Below the pieces are notes generated by a model, which saw nothing but the letters and a program-made list of their open reading frames with translations, ran no database searches and was not told where the DNA came from. From NCBI GenBank assembly GCA_000432515.1, contig HF996027.1, forward strand, positions 49,493 through 113,492: a stretch of 64,000 nt of DNA. Reading direction: 5' to 3'. Each line of letters begins with the position of its first letter. Within the stretch, counting starts at the first letter, position 1. Positions 44,013 to 53,300 of this stretch are shown here, piece after piece. Source of the DNA: Bacteroides sp. CAG:545 (GTDB lineage Bacteria; Bacteroidota; Bacteroidia; Bacteroidales; UBA932). A program made the translations under genes and the position numbers.

Positions 44013-44095
44013 CTGAATCGTAAATACTAATAAATTATATCACAGATATTTCATGAAATTTTATAACTTTGACGTGGCCATTCCGCCTATCAGAG
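44013..44095. repeat. Direct repeat, copy 2 (upstream of the patatin gene)
   Basis: Second copy of the repeat at 41974-42046, same orientation. It includes the 12-bp palindrome ATTTCATGAAAT and a TAACTTTG (44064-44071) that matches the -7 promoter element, so this copy may carry the promoter of the patatin-like gene 25 bp downstream of its end. Confidence 0.7.
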
Positions 44096-44119
44096 TCTTA
44101 GTAAAATACATAAACAGTC

Positions 44120-45136
44120 ATGTCAATGAATAAGGATGTCGCATTGGTGCTTTCAAGTGGTGGTCCGAGGGGTTTTGCGTATATCGGAGCCATCGAGGAA
44201 CTGGAAAGCAGGGGATATAATATCACTTCCGTTGCAGGGTGCTCTATCGGCTCGTTGGTCGGCGGAGTTTATGCTGCCGGCGGGCTGGATGAATTCAAGG
44301 AATGGCTGTATGATCTGGACAATGCCAAGTTGCTCTCGCTGTTGGACCTGTCAATCAGTAAAAGCTATCTCGTGAAAGGGGAGAAGGTGATAGAGGAGAT
44401 AAAGAAAGTAGTCCCTGAAGTCAATATCGAGGACCTGCTGATTCCTTATCGTGCAGTGGCAACGGACCTCTATACCGGTGAGGAAGTCGTGTTCAGCGAG
44501 GGGCGGCTGTTCAATGCCATAAGGGCATCTATTTCCATTCCGTCATTGTTCCGTCCCGTCAAATACGGTTATCACACATTGATAGATGGTGGCATCGTCA
44601 ATACCATGCCGCTCAGTCTGGCTGTCCGTAACGGGCATGACATTTTGGTCGCCTTCGACGTGAATCAGATTGATTCAGAGAAGATTGCGAGCTATCTTAA
44701 GGAACTCGAGGACGTCCGTAATGAAGGTGAGGAGTTCAGGTCCGGGGAACTGGACACGATAGGAGATCTTGCCATGCGGAAAGGCGTTTCGCTCATTGAC
44801 CGTGTGCGCATGCTGGGTGATGAGGCGCAAAAGGCCTACAAGGGTGTGCTTGAGATAGGCCGAAGGACCAGAGAAATCGAGGATGCGGTCAATGATGAGA
44901 GAATCCCGACTGGTGACAATTATTATTCAATATTGACGAGGACATTCTCACTCATGAACCACACCATCGCACGCCAGTCCATCCAGCTCTACAAGCCTGA
45001 TGTCGTGGTGAATATGAATTTCGATACCTATGGCGCAATCCCCGATTATGCCAAAGGCGAGGAAATTGCCGCCAAAGGCCGTGAACTGATGTCCGCAGCT
45101 CTCGATGAGTATGAGCGGACTGCACACGTGGAGTAA
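44120..45136 (+). CDS. Patatin-like phospholipase
   Basis: A 338-residue serine lipid hydrolase, expected in the cytoplasm since there is no signal peptide. The oxyanion-hole glycines are in 'LSSGGPRGFAYIGAIEELE', the nucleophile in 'GCSIGS' (G-x-S-x-G, near residue 43), and the catalytic Asp in 'DGGIVN'. The family includes RssA/YchK-type proteins with unknown lipid substrates. The C-terminal 140 residues are helical and charged. The start at ATG 44120 is preceded by a -7-like element in the direct repeat. The downstream 750 bp contain no gene but several strong hairpins. Confidence 0.9.
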   Translation: MSMNKDVALVLSSGGPRGFAYIGAIEELESRGYNITSVAGCSIGSLVGGVYAAGGLDEFKEWLYDLDNAKLLSLLDLSISKSYLVKGEKVIEEIKKVVPEVNIEDLLIPYRAVATDLYTGEEVVFSEGRLFNAIRASISIPSLFRPVKYGYHTLIDGGIVNTMPLSLAVRNGHDILVAFDVNQIDSEKIASYLKELEDVRNEGEEFRSGELDTIGDLAMRKGVSLIDRVRMLGDEAQKAYKGVLEIGRRTREIEDAVNDERIPTGDNYYSILTRTFSLMNHTIARQSIQLYKPDVVVNMNFDTYGAIPDYAKGEEIAAKGRELMSAALDEYERTAHVE

Positions 45137-45153
45137 AGACCGCATTTGAACAC

Positions 45154-45240
45154 TTTGTCCGTGGAAATGTGGCGTTTTCCGGACAAGTTGAGTAAAATGA
45201 TGATTTGTCCGTAGAAAGGCGGGTTCTCACGGACAAGTTG
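45154..45240. repeat. Two tandem REP-like hairpins (H1, H2)
   Basis: H1: TTTGTCC (45154-45160) with GGACAAG (45181-45187), inner GGAAA/TTTCC and loop TGTGGCG. H2: TTGTCCGT (45205-45212) with ACGGACAA (45229-45236), inner GAA/TTC around AGGCGGG. Both end in GGACAAGTTGA, so they are about 50-bp tandem copies. H2 keeps its own base pairs where it differs from H1. Confidence 0.7.
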
Positions 45241-45416
45241 AAGATTCTGAGTCGCCTCCTCTTTGAGATAGGCATTCTAAATAGGATGTAGTATCCAAAT
45301 CGCAGCATAGTTTGCTTGTAATCGAGATTGTAAGGACATAGTTTGATGTGTTCCTACGTGTTTTTGCCCGTATTTGCAGATGCTTGATTAGACTTATTTA
45401 TCACGTGATTTTTGTT

Positions 45417-45539
45417 ACGGGGGCAAAAAGGCATGATTTGCCCCCGTGACTGTCCAAAAACTGCATGACGTGTGCAGAAAGGCCGTATTTGCACACGTGA
45501 ATCAAACGACGTAGGCAAAAGTGGCGATTTTGCCTACGT
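45417..45539. repeat. Three perfect REP-like hairpins (H3, H4, H5)
   Basis: H3: ACGGGGGCAAA (45417-45427) and TTTGCCCCCGT (45437-45447), 11 bp, loop AAGGCATGA. H4: ACGTGTGCA (45468-45476) and TGCACACGT (45490-45498), 9 bp, loop with AAAGGCC. H5: ACGTAGGCAAAA (45509-45520) and TTTTGCCTACGT (45528-45539), 12 bp, loop GTGGCGA. All have ACG-NNN-GCA in the left arm and TGC-N'N'N'-CGT in the right arm; the central triplet is GGG, TGT or TAG and the opposite arm always compensates. Confidence 0.75.
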
Positions 45540-45544
45540 GGCTT

Positions 45545-45600
45545 GACGCATGCCCCGTGCCTTCACGCATAAGGAGCATCATTACGGGCTTCGATGCGTC
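45545..45600. repeat. Larger two-part inverted repeat (H6)
   Basis: GACGCAT (45545-45551) pairs with ATGCGTC (45594-45600), and CCCGT (45554-45558) with ACGGG (45584-45588) inside it. It begins 5 bp after H5 and closes the hairpin row. Confidence 0.45.
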
Positions 45601-45889
45601 ACACTTGACACCATTGCAGGCTTAGATGTGCTCTTCAGACCAGTGTCCCTCCGACAGGCAGTCCGTCACGGCGGAACTCACTCCGCGTTGCTTCGTTCGG
45701 CCCTCCTACCATCTCCTGCGTCCTCACTGCCGCGAGAACTTGTATCCGGCAGGCACCTCCCATGTCCCGAGGCCGTGGGTTGGCCACGTCCGCCGTGGCT
45801 GACCGCTTTCAGATTTTAAAGTGTCAGACTACCGGTACTCGGCTTTTTTTCGTATCTTGGCCGTTCAAAATTTAAAAAGGCTCATAGGT

Positions 45890-47818
45890 ATGGAAAATAA
45901 TCTTAGCGTCAGGGCATTAGTCTTGAGCACATTGTTCACAATTTTCGCTTGCTCGATCTGTGCAGGAGGAAATATCAGCCATGCAAAGACTGCGGAACTG
46001 AAAGTGAAGTCGGTGAAAATAGATGGATATGTAGGCAGAAGAATCGACGACTGCATCAGTCATCGCGTTATGGAACAGGATGTAGATGCCCTTGTGGAGC
46101 CTTTCCGTCACAGGAACGAGACATGGCGATGGCAAAGTGAGTTCTGGGGAAAATGGACCTTGGGCGCAATCGAGACTTACCGCTACACCGGTGATGCGGC
46201 TCTATATGAAAAGATCGCTGCTTCTGTCGGACATATCATTGAAACTCAGAGCCCTGACGGCTACATCGGAAACTATGCTCCTGAAGCTCAGCTGAAAGAT
46301 TGGGACATCTGGGGAAGGAAATACACAATGTTGGGACTGCTCTCGTGGTACGAACTCTCAGGAGATACTCATGCTCTTGCTGCTGCATCGCGTGTAGCCG
46401 ACCACCTCATCTCACAGCTCGAATCCAAGAATGCCAAGATCGTAAAATGTGGACTGTATCGTGGAATGGCAAGTTCTTCCGTACTTGAACCGGTCATGAA
46501 ACTGTACAATATCAGCGGAGACAAACGCTATTTGGATTTCGCGACGGACATTGTCTCTCAGTGGGAAAGTCCGGATGGCCCGAAACTGGTGAGCCGCTCC
46601 GATGTGCCTGTGGCTCTGCGCTTTCCGCATCCTGATACAAAATGGTTCTCATACGAGAACGGTGCCAAGGCATACGAAATGATGTCCTGCTACGAGGGCC
46701 TGCTCGAATACTACAAAGTGACCGGAAACGACGCCTATTACGAGGCTGTGCGCAAGAGCGTTTCACATATAATCGAGGAAGAAATCAACATCGCCGGTTC
46801 AGGCAGTTCGATCGAGTGCTGGTACGGCGGAAAAGCCCTGCAGACCGTTCCGACTTACCACACTATGGAGACCTGCGTCGGATTTACCTGGATGCAGCTT
46901 TGCAGCAGACTTCTGAAATTCTGCGGAGATTCCCGCTATGCAGACCAAATCGAAAAGACATTCTACAATGCCATTCTCGGTTCGATGAAATGCGACGGCA
47001 GCCAGATTGCCAAATATACCCCGCTTGAAGGCTGGAGAGTAGAAGGAGAGAAGCAATGCCATATGGATATAAACTGCTGCAATGCAAATGGTCCACGCGC
47101 CTTCGCGATGATACCGGCTCTCGCATATCTCACAGAAGGCGATTGTCTCAAGATAAACCATTATGGAGATTCCGAGGCGGAGATTTCCATTGACAAACGC
47201 AACTCCGTGGAAGTCAGCGTCCGTGGAAATTATCCGGTTTCCGGAAACATCTCTATAGAACTCTCTCCGGTCAAACCGGCAGAATTCACCTTGGCGCTGA
47301 GGATTCCTGAATGGAGCAAGACGACGAAGGCAAGGTTGATCAGCGGCTCTGATACATTGAACATCAGTCTTGACAATCTTCCTGCCGGTGAATACTCTAA
47401 GGTGGAACGCAAATGGAAGAAAGGTGACCGCATTGAACTGTCGTTTGACCTTACGCCGCATCTGCTGGAACTTAATGGGCATCAGGCTATTGTACGAGGT
47501 CCTATAGTCCTTGCAAGGGATTCCCGTTTCAATGACGGTTTCGTGGATGAATGCGTGGTAATCCAATCTTCAGAGGACGGCAGCGTCGCCCTGACTCCTG
47601 CAGATGGCAACGATTTCGCGTGGATGGCGTTTACAGCCCCGATGGTAGCCGGAGCAGATCTGGAAGGCAACGGTAAGCCACGCCAGATCCACCTCTGCGA
47701 CTTCGCATCCGCAGGCAATACTTGGGACAAATCCACCCGCTACAAGGTCTGGCTCCCGAAAACCCTGAATGTTACCAAAGGCGAATACCGGGCTTACAAC
47801 GACGCTCCACAGAATTAA
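45890..47818 (+). CDS. GH127-type beta-L-arabinofuranosidase
   Basis: A 642-residue exported glycoside hydrolase that removes terminal beta-L-arabinofuranose, as in hydroxyproline-linked arabinan or pectic side chains. The start at ATG 45890 gives a signal peptide (RALVLSTLFTIFACSICAGG). The (alpha/alpha)6 barrel carries 'WRWQSEFWGKW' and 'DGYIGNY'. The zinc-cysteine catalytic set of GH127 is present: Glu327 and Cys329 ('TMETCVGFTW') and Cys396-Cys397 ('DINCCNANGPR'). C-terminal beta domains follow ('LALRIPEWSKTTKARL', 'GPIVLARD'). GH146 and related DUF1680 enzymes share these residues, so the exact linkage is uncertain. It leads the right-hand utilisation locus. Confidence 0.85.
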   Translation: MENNLSVRALVLSTLFTIFACSICAGGNISHAKTAELKVKSVKIDGYVGRRIDDCISHRVMEQDVDALVEPFRHRNETWRWQSEFWGKWTLGAIETYRYTGDAALYEKIAASVGHIIETQSPDGYIGNYAPEAQLKDWDIWGRKYTMLGLLSWYELSGDTHALAAASRVADHLISQLESKNAKIVKCGLYRGMASSSVLEPVMKLYNISGDKRYLDFATDIVSQWESPDGPKLVSRSDVPVALRFPHPDTKWFSYENGAKAYEMMSCYEGLLEYYKVTGNDAYYEAVRKSVSHIIEEEINIAGSGSSIECWYGGKALQTVPTYHTMETCVGFTWMQLCSRLLKFCGDSRYADQIEKTFYNAILGSMKCDGSQIAKYTPLEGWRVEGEKQCHMDINCCNANGPRAFAMIPALAYLTEGDCLKINHYGDSEAEISIDKRNSVEVSVRGNYPVSGNISIELSPVKPAEFTLALRIPEWSKTTKARLISGSDTLNISLDNLPAGEYSKVERKWKKGDRIELSFDLTPHLLELNGHQAIVRGPIVLARDSRFNDGFVDECVVIQSSEDGSVALTPADGNDFAWMAFTAPMVAGADLEGNGKPRQIHLCDFASAGNTWDKSTRYKVWLPKTLNVTKGEYRAYNDAPQN

Positions 47819-47840
47819 CATTCCACTCAGGAGTCAGTAT

Positions 47841-47856
47841 GATGGATAGTCGGGGG
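47841..47856. repeat. 16-bp repeat after the GH127 gene (copy 2)
   Basis: GATGGATAGTCGGGGG, identical to 43967-43982 and at the same distance from the preceding stop codon. Immediately downstream is TATTTTTG (47864-47871), a -7-like element for the next gene. A 12-mer TCAGGAGTCAGT before it recurs at 47980-47991. Confidence 0.6.
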
Positions 47857-47919
47857 AATTGTCTATTTTTGTGGGCTGGAAAAAAACTAAATCATGTGAG
47901 TCTGAAAAATAATTGCGTT

Positions 47920-48699
47920 ATGAATATTTTGGGCTTTTTGAAAAAATTCTTTTTTGCTGTATGTCTTTTTATTGGAATGTCAGGAGTCAGTGCTTGGGCA
48001 CAGGAAGATGAGTATGACCCGGCCTCAGACCCTACAATTCCCCGCAGATATGAAGACCCGGACGGCTTTGTATTTTATCGTGTTCACATAAACCACTTTA
48101 CGCAAGCTACTGATGAAAACGGGAAAATTATCATCCCGGCGTCCCGTGGTTACCGGTATTGTAAATATATGCCCAAATCGAAAAAAATCAGAGCCTCAGT
48201 CTATGAAAACAAAAATGGCGTGACAATCACATATTACGGAGTCTTCAACACAGACGGAACCGAAATCATTCCGCGCGAAAGACTCTACACCAAGTTACTG
48301 TTTGTCAGCTCATCAAAACGCTTCAGTGTTAAAAAAGGCGAATACTCTGGAGTATGCGATTCGCTCGGGAGAGAGATGATTTCCCCGGATATGCATTACA
48401 TCGATTGCAAACCCCATCAAGAAAAATACTACTATGTCACAGACGGAGAACACTCTGGTGTAATCGATTACAACACTGGGAAAGTATTGATTCCACTTGA
48501 CAGAGGCTACACATATACCCGTTATAATCCCGCGTACAACTACATACAGGTCAAACGCGGAGACCTCATTGGAGCATGTCTCGAAGACGGCACGGAACTC
48601 ATTCCACCAGAGTGGTTCGGTTGCGTATTCAACTCTGCACGGGGAAAATTTATGGTAAAGAGCAGTCCGGACAAACTTTGGGAAGAGTATAAGTTTTAG
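47920..48699 (+). CDS. Exported WG-repeat-like protein
   Basis: A 259-residue protein with a signal peptide (FLKKFFFAVCLFIGMSGVSAWAQ), starting at ATG 47920; an in-frame opening further upstream overlaps the GH127 gene and is not credible. The mature part has four or five degenerate repeats of about 45 residues of the form 'YxxVKKGEYSGVCDSLGREMISP' / 'HSGVIDYNTGKVLIPLDRGYTY' / 'IGACLEDGTELIPPEW', which resemble WG (KWG) repeats that build a beta-propeller. Function unknown; binding of a ligand or protein at the cell surface is plausible. The ECF sigma gene starts 12 bp later, so both may be co-transcribed. Confidence 0.7.
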   Translation: MNILGFLKKFFFAVCLFIGMSGVSAWAQEDEYDPASDPTIPRRYEDPDGFVFYRVHINHFTQATDENGKIIIPASRGYRYCKYMPKSKKIRASVYENKNGVTITYYGVFNTDGTEIIPRERLYTKLLFVSSSKRFSVKKGEYSGVCDSLGREMISPDMHYIDCKPHQEKYYYVTDGEHSGVIDYNTGKVLIPLDRGYTYTRYNPAYNYIQVKRGDLIGACLEDGTELIPPEWFGCVFNSARGKFMVKSSPDKLWEEYKF

Positions 48700-48711
48700 G
48701 AGGAAAAACTG

Positions 48712-49284
48712 ATGGACAGCTTCAAGCTTTTCTGCGACAATGATGAATACAGACGCATCTGCAGACAGTGCGTCTTCTTCGCGAAGGCCTATACCTACGA
48801 CACCGCGCAGGCGGAATGCATGGCCGAGGAGGCGATGATAATCCTGTGGAAACGGTTGCAGGAAGGTGAACAGATTGAAAGACTGATGCCGTTTCTCTTC
48901 GCTACCGTCCGCAATCTCGCGCTCAACTACCTCAAACACAAGCAGGCCGACATACGCGCTCGGGAGGGTATGGGTTCGGACCGCGACCGCGAGATTCAGT
49001 TACGGCTATCTTCCCTAAGCGAATGTGACCCTTCCAAGCTCTATCAAGCCGATATACGGGAAATCATCGACGATACTCTGAAACATCTCGGAGAACGTAC
49101 GGAAACCATCTTTCGCCTTAGCCGCTTCGAAGGCATAACCAACAAGGAAATAGCATCTGAACTGGGAATTTCTGAGAAAACAGTCGAATATCACATTTCC
49201 AAGGCCTTGAAGGAACTCCGTGTGAGCCTCGGGGACTATTTGCCCATGCTGTTGTTTTTCAACCTTTATCATCTTGTAGGCTAA
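48712..49284 (+). CDS. ECF sigma-70 factor, Bacteroidetes type
   Basis: A 190-residue extracytoplasmic-function sigma factor. Region 2 is in the N-terminal half ('AEEAMIILWKRLQEGEQIERLMPFLFATVRNLALNYLKHK'), and region 4 with its helix-turn-helix is 'HLGERTETIFRLSRFEGITNKEIASELGISEKTVEYHISKALKELR'. It belongs to the class that works with a FecR anti-sigma factor and a SusC protein carrying an STN domain; both follow directly. When the SusC transporter senses its glycan, the anti-sigma factor is relieved and this factor transcribes the locus. Confidence 0.93.
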   Translation: MDSFKLFCDNDEYRRICRQCVFFAKAYTYDTAQAECMAEEAMIILWKRLQEGEQIERLMPFLFATVRNLALNYLKHKQADIRAREGMGSDRDREIQLRLSSLSECDPSKLYQADIREIIDDTLKHLGERTETIFRLSRFEGITNKEIASELGISEKTVEYHISKALKELRVSLGDYLPMLLFFNLYHLVG

Positions 49285-49383
49285 TGGCCTTCGCCATCGG
49301 AATCATAAAATTCCCCAAAAAACTTAGAATGTCATAGGGTAATAATGTTTTGCGTACACTATTATGATGTAAGCGCAAAAATT

Positions 49384-50331
49384 ATGACACAAGAAACACT
49401 CAGAAAGTATATCAATGGGGACGCTTCTGACGAGGAGCGTCTTGAGGTCCTGCATTGGGCGGAGGAAAGCGAAGACAACAGAAAAGAACTGATGGCATAC
49501 CGCAATCTCTGTAATGCTCTGATTTTCAACTGGGATTTAGAGAGACAAACCACGCTGAATGAACGGGGCAAGAAGAAACGCGCCGTTATCTTCAGGCGGG
49601 CAGTCGAAGCCATCGGTGTGGCCGCCGCAATTGCATTGGGAGTTTTTTTCGGGTTTAGACACCATGAAACAGACACTCCCATCGCCGTTGAAACTCTCAG
49701 CGCACCGGCGGGTCTCATCACTGAATCCATACTCTCCGACGGCACAAGGATCTGCCTCAATGCCGGTTCCAAGTTGGAGATAATCAATTACAAGAAAAAT
49801 GAAAGGCGCGTCCGACTCTACGGAGAGGCATATTTTGATGTCTCCAGGGACGAAAAGCGTCCGTTTATAGTCGAAACTGACAAAATCGCCGTGCGTGTCC
49901 TCGGAACCGAGTTCGACGTCAACAGCAAGGGAGACGAACACTCAGTAGTGCTTGTACGCGGTGCTGTCCAAGTCGATTCACAGACCGACGCGGAAACACT
50001 GACTTATAGGCTAGTACCGGGACAGCGGTTCTTAAGAAACCCGTCAGACGGTTCTGGAAACATCATCCAGGTCACTACTGAGGACTACACCTCGTGGATA
50101 AACGGTTATCTGAAATTCGAAAAACTTCCTGTGGAACAGGTTATCCTGAAGATTCAGGACTACTATGGTATATGCATCCGCCACGACGGACTGTCGCAAG
50201 ATGCTTATCCAATCACAGGTAAGCTTGACCTGCGGACAAGGGTCGATACGGCGCTCGTGAACCTGGAATTCCTCGCACCGGTGAACTTTGAGAAAATATC
50301 GGACAACGAATATCGTGTTACGATGAAATAG
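49384..50331 (+). CDS. FecR-family anti-sigma factor
   Basis: A 315-residue inner-membrane regulator. The start at ATG 49384 (TQETLRKYINGDASDEERLEV) fits the family better than the Met 13 codons upstream. Residues 1-70 form the cytoplasmic sigma-binding domain, a single membrane helix lies near 76-93 ('VEAIGVAAAIALGVFFGF'), then the periplasmic FecR domain ('TLSAPAGLITESILSDGTRICLNAGSKL', 'GEAYFDVSRDEKRPFIVET') and a C-terminal DUF4974-like domain ('YLKFEKLPVEQVILKIQDYYGI') that would touch the STN domain of the next SusC. It lies 99 bp after the sigma factor gene. Confidence 0.93.
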   Translation: MTQETLRKYINGDASDEERLEVLHWAEESEDNRKELMAYRNLCNALIFNWDLERQTTLNERGKKKRAVIFRRAVEAIGVAAAIALGVFFGFRHHETDTPIAVETLSAPAGLITESILSDGTRICLNAGSKLEIINYKKNERRVRLYGEAYFDVSRDEKRPFIVETDKIAVRVLGTEFDVNSKGDEHSVVLVRGAVQVDSQTDAETLTYRLVPGQRFLRNPSDGSGNIIQVTTEDYTSWINGYLKFEKLPVEQVILKIQDYYGICIRHDGLSQDAYPITGKLDLRTRVDTALVNLEFLAPVNFEKISDNEYRVTMK

Positions 50332-50390
50332 CGAATCGCCGACAAGTCTTGAGCTTGTGAAAGACAAAAAATCACAGACAAATTATACTA

Positions 50391-53300
50391 ATGACTAAAA
50401 TCTCACTGATGAAAATACCGCTCGTAGTGGCTGTGCTGTCGGCGGTTTTGCTTCCAAAAGAGACAAGGGCTGCGGCCATGCCAGAAACTCAGTTGCCACA
50501 GCGCATCACTCTGACGGCAAAGGACATCCCGCTCATACAGATGTTTGAGAAGATCGAGATGGTTTCGGACTACATCTTTGTCTATCAGGAAGATGCGGCT
50601 TCCGACAAGACAAAAGTCAGCATCGACGTGAAGGATGCTGACATAATGGATGTTCTCGGAAAGATTCTTCCGAAAGACGTCAATTACAGATTGTCCGGAA
50701 GACAGATTCTGCTTCATAAGAGCGACGCCGCTGCCACATTAAACAAACCTGAAACGGCGTCACAGAAGTTTCAGAAACCATTTACAGTTAAGGGCAAGGT
50801 CACTGACAGCGCCGGGGAGCCAGTTGTTGGTGCGTACGTGATGCCCAAGGGTACTCGGGACGGGGTTATCGCCGACATCGACGGAAACTGGAGCATTGAC
50901 GTGAAAGCTCCGGATGCTGTGCTCGTATTTTCTGCACTGAGCTATGCCACTCAGGAAGTTGCGGTGAACGGACGCGCAACGATCAACGTCACGATGCAGA
51001 ACGAGATAAACAGGCTTGACGAAGTTGTTGTCATCGGCTATGGTACACAGACAAAAGCCACCATCACTGGAGCACTTTCGGTTGTCGATACTAAAAAGCT
51101 CGTGGAAGCGCCTGTTTCAAGCATCTCGAACGTGCTCGCCGGTGCAGTACCGGGAGTCTCGACCGTCCAGACATCGGGACAGCCGGGAAAGGACGCTGCG
51201 TCAATCTACATTCGCGGAACTGGCTCGCTCTCAACAGAACTGTCAAAACCTCTCGTGCTGGTGGATGGAGTGGAGAGGGAGTTCTCACAGATAGACCCGA
51301 ATGAAATCGAGAATATGTCAATTCTTAAGGACGCGGCTTCAACGGCGGTCTTCGGAGTGAGGGGCGCGAACGGCGTGATTCTCATCACGACAAGGCGCGG
51401 AAAGGAAGGTCGGATGAGCATCAGCATCAGCTCCAACACCGGAGTACAACAACCTATAAGTCTAATCGAGCAGGTAGGAAGCTATGAATATGCCAACTTT
51501 TGGAATCAGAAGATGCACAATGATGGTGTAACCGACCCGTCAAGAATCTTCTCCCGTGAGGCAATCGAGGCATATAGAACAGGTTCAGACCCTGTAATGT
51601 ACCCTAACGTAAATTGGACGAAAATGATGTGCAACGACGTTTTCATCCAATCCAAGAACAATGTGAACATATCCGGAGGCAACAAGGACGTGAACTATTT
51701 CGTGTCGATTGGATATCTCTACCAAAACGGAATTCTCAAGCAGTTGAACGAGCTTTCGTATAACAACAACTACTCCTACAACCGTTACAACTATCGCGCT
51801 AACATCGATGTGAAACTCACTGGCACGACAAAGTTCAAGCTCAACATAGGAGGCTATATAGGACAGTCGCAGGAGCCATACTCTGTGGTCGAATCTCTCG
51901 GAAACCCGTGGGTCTATGCAACCGTATGGGCTAACCCACTCAGCGGTCCTGGATTCATCGATGGTGTTCGCACCATAGTCCCGAGGGGATTCATACCCAC
52001 GGACATCGAGTTGCGTGACTCGTATTCCTGCTTCTTCGGCTACGGTTACCACAAGGACTACAACGCGACGCTCAACGTTGATGCGGAAATTATCCAGAAC
52101 CTTGATGTTGTGACAAATGGGCTTTCGTTCTCGATAAAGGGCTCATACGACAACAAGTTCAACCTCGTCAAAAAACGCCAGTCATGGGGTGCTGAGCATC
52201 AGGTTGCCTACTACAAGTCCTACCTTGAGGACAAGACAAAGAAGATGACAGACCCGGACTACGACAAGACCCTCGTCTATGTTCAAGAGGGTAGCAACTA
52301 CCCCCTCGGCTACGGTGAGACCTATGGACGCGGAAGAAACTGGTACATAGAGGCAAAGCTCAACTGGAAGAGGAACTTCGGTCCGGCGGACGCTCACAAG
52401 GTTTCTGCGATGGTGCTCTACAACCAGTCCCGAAACTATTACCCCGCCACCTTCACCTACATTCCGCGCAGTTATATCGGTTATGTCGCACGCGCGACCT
52501 ACAGTTACGCTGACCGATACTACCTTGATGTGAACCTCGGTTACAACGGCTCCGAGAACTTCGCGCCCGGCAAGACGCGCTACGGACTCTTCCCGTCAGC
52601 TTCAGTCGGCTGGGTTGTGACCGGAGAAAAATTCATGAAGAACGTGCGTTTTCTCGACTATTTGAAGATTCGCGCTTCATACGGCCGGGTCGGAAATGAC
52701 ATAAGTTCTACACGCTTCCTCTACATGCCTGAAACATGGACCCAGAGCGGTTCATACAGTTTCGGTGTTGACAACGCGAATGGTAGGGAGGCTTATGCTC
52801 GCAGTACGGCCGGAAATCCAGGTGTGACATGGGAGACTGCCGACAAGCAGAACTACGGCTTCGACTCAGAGTTCTTCGGGACAAGATTCAGTCTCTCGTT
52901 CGACTGGTTTTTCGAACACAGGACGGGCATACTCATCACTCCTAACACGGTGCCGTCCGTCATCGCGAAGACCCTCCCGGCGATGAATATCGGAATCGTC
53001 GATAATCACGGCTACGAGATTGCCCTCGGATGGAAGGATACACTCAGAAACGGTTTCCGCTACAGCCTCAATGGAACAGTCTCGTTTGCGAAGAACAAAA
53101 TCATCTATCAGGACGAAGTCCGAAGTCAGTATGACTACCAAAACTTTACGGGAGGTTCGACCGGACGCCATCTTCTCTATCGTTTTGAGCGCATCTATCA
53201 GTACAGCGACTTCGTAAGCAACGCGGACGGCAACCTCGTTCTGAATCCGGAACTTCCGCAGCCTAACTTCAACGTGCGGCCGGGCGACGCGATGTACGCC

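Larger units (their letters stand above)
45137..45889. other. 753-bp non-coding region with hairpin array
   Basis: No convincing gene. It holds two similar hairpins at 45154-45240, three perfect hairpins at 45417-45539, a larger two-part hairpin at 45545-45600, a palindrome ATCACGTGAT at 45400-45409 and, at 45640-45810, a GC-rich stretch with an 89-codon open frame that looks accidental. The right end contains the leader of the GH127 gene. Confidence 0.6.

Noticed and set aside
45550..45819. 89-codon open frame in the GC-rich intergenic stretch
   Set aside because: Composition is Arg/Pro/Leu-rich without any domain, it overlaps the hairpin H6, and it has no ribosome-binding-like sequence; it looks like chance in GC-rich DNA.
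47722..47919. Upstream extension of the WG-repeat-like protein
   Set aside because: It overlaps the GH127 coding sequence in another frame and would put 66 unrelated residues before a clear signal peptide.
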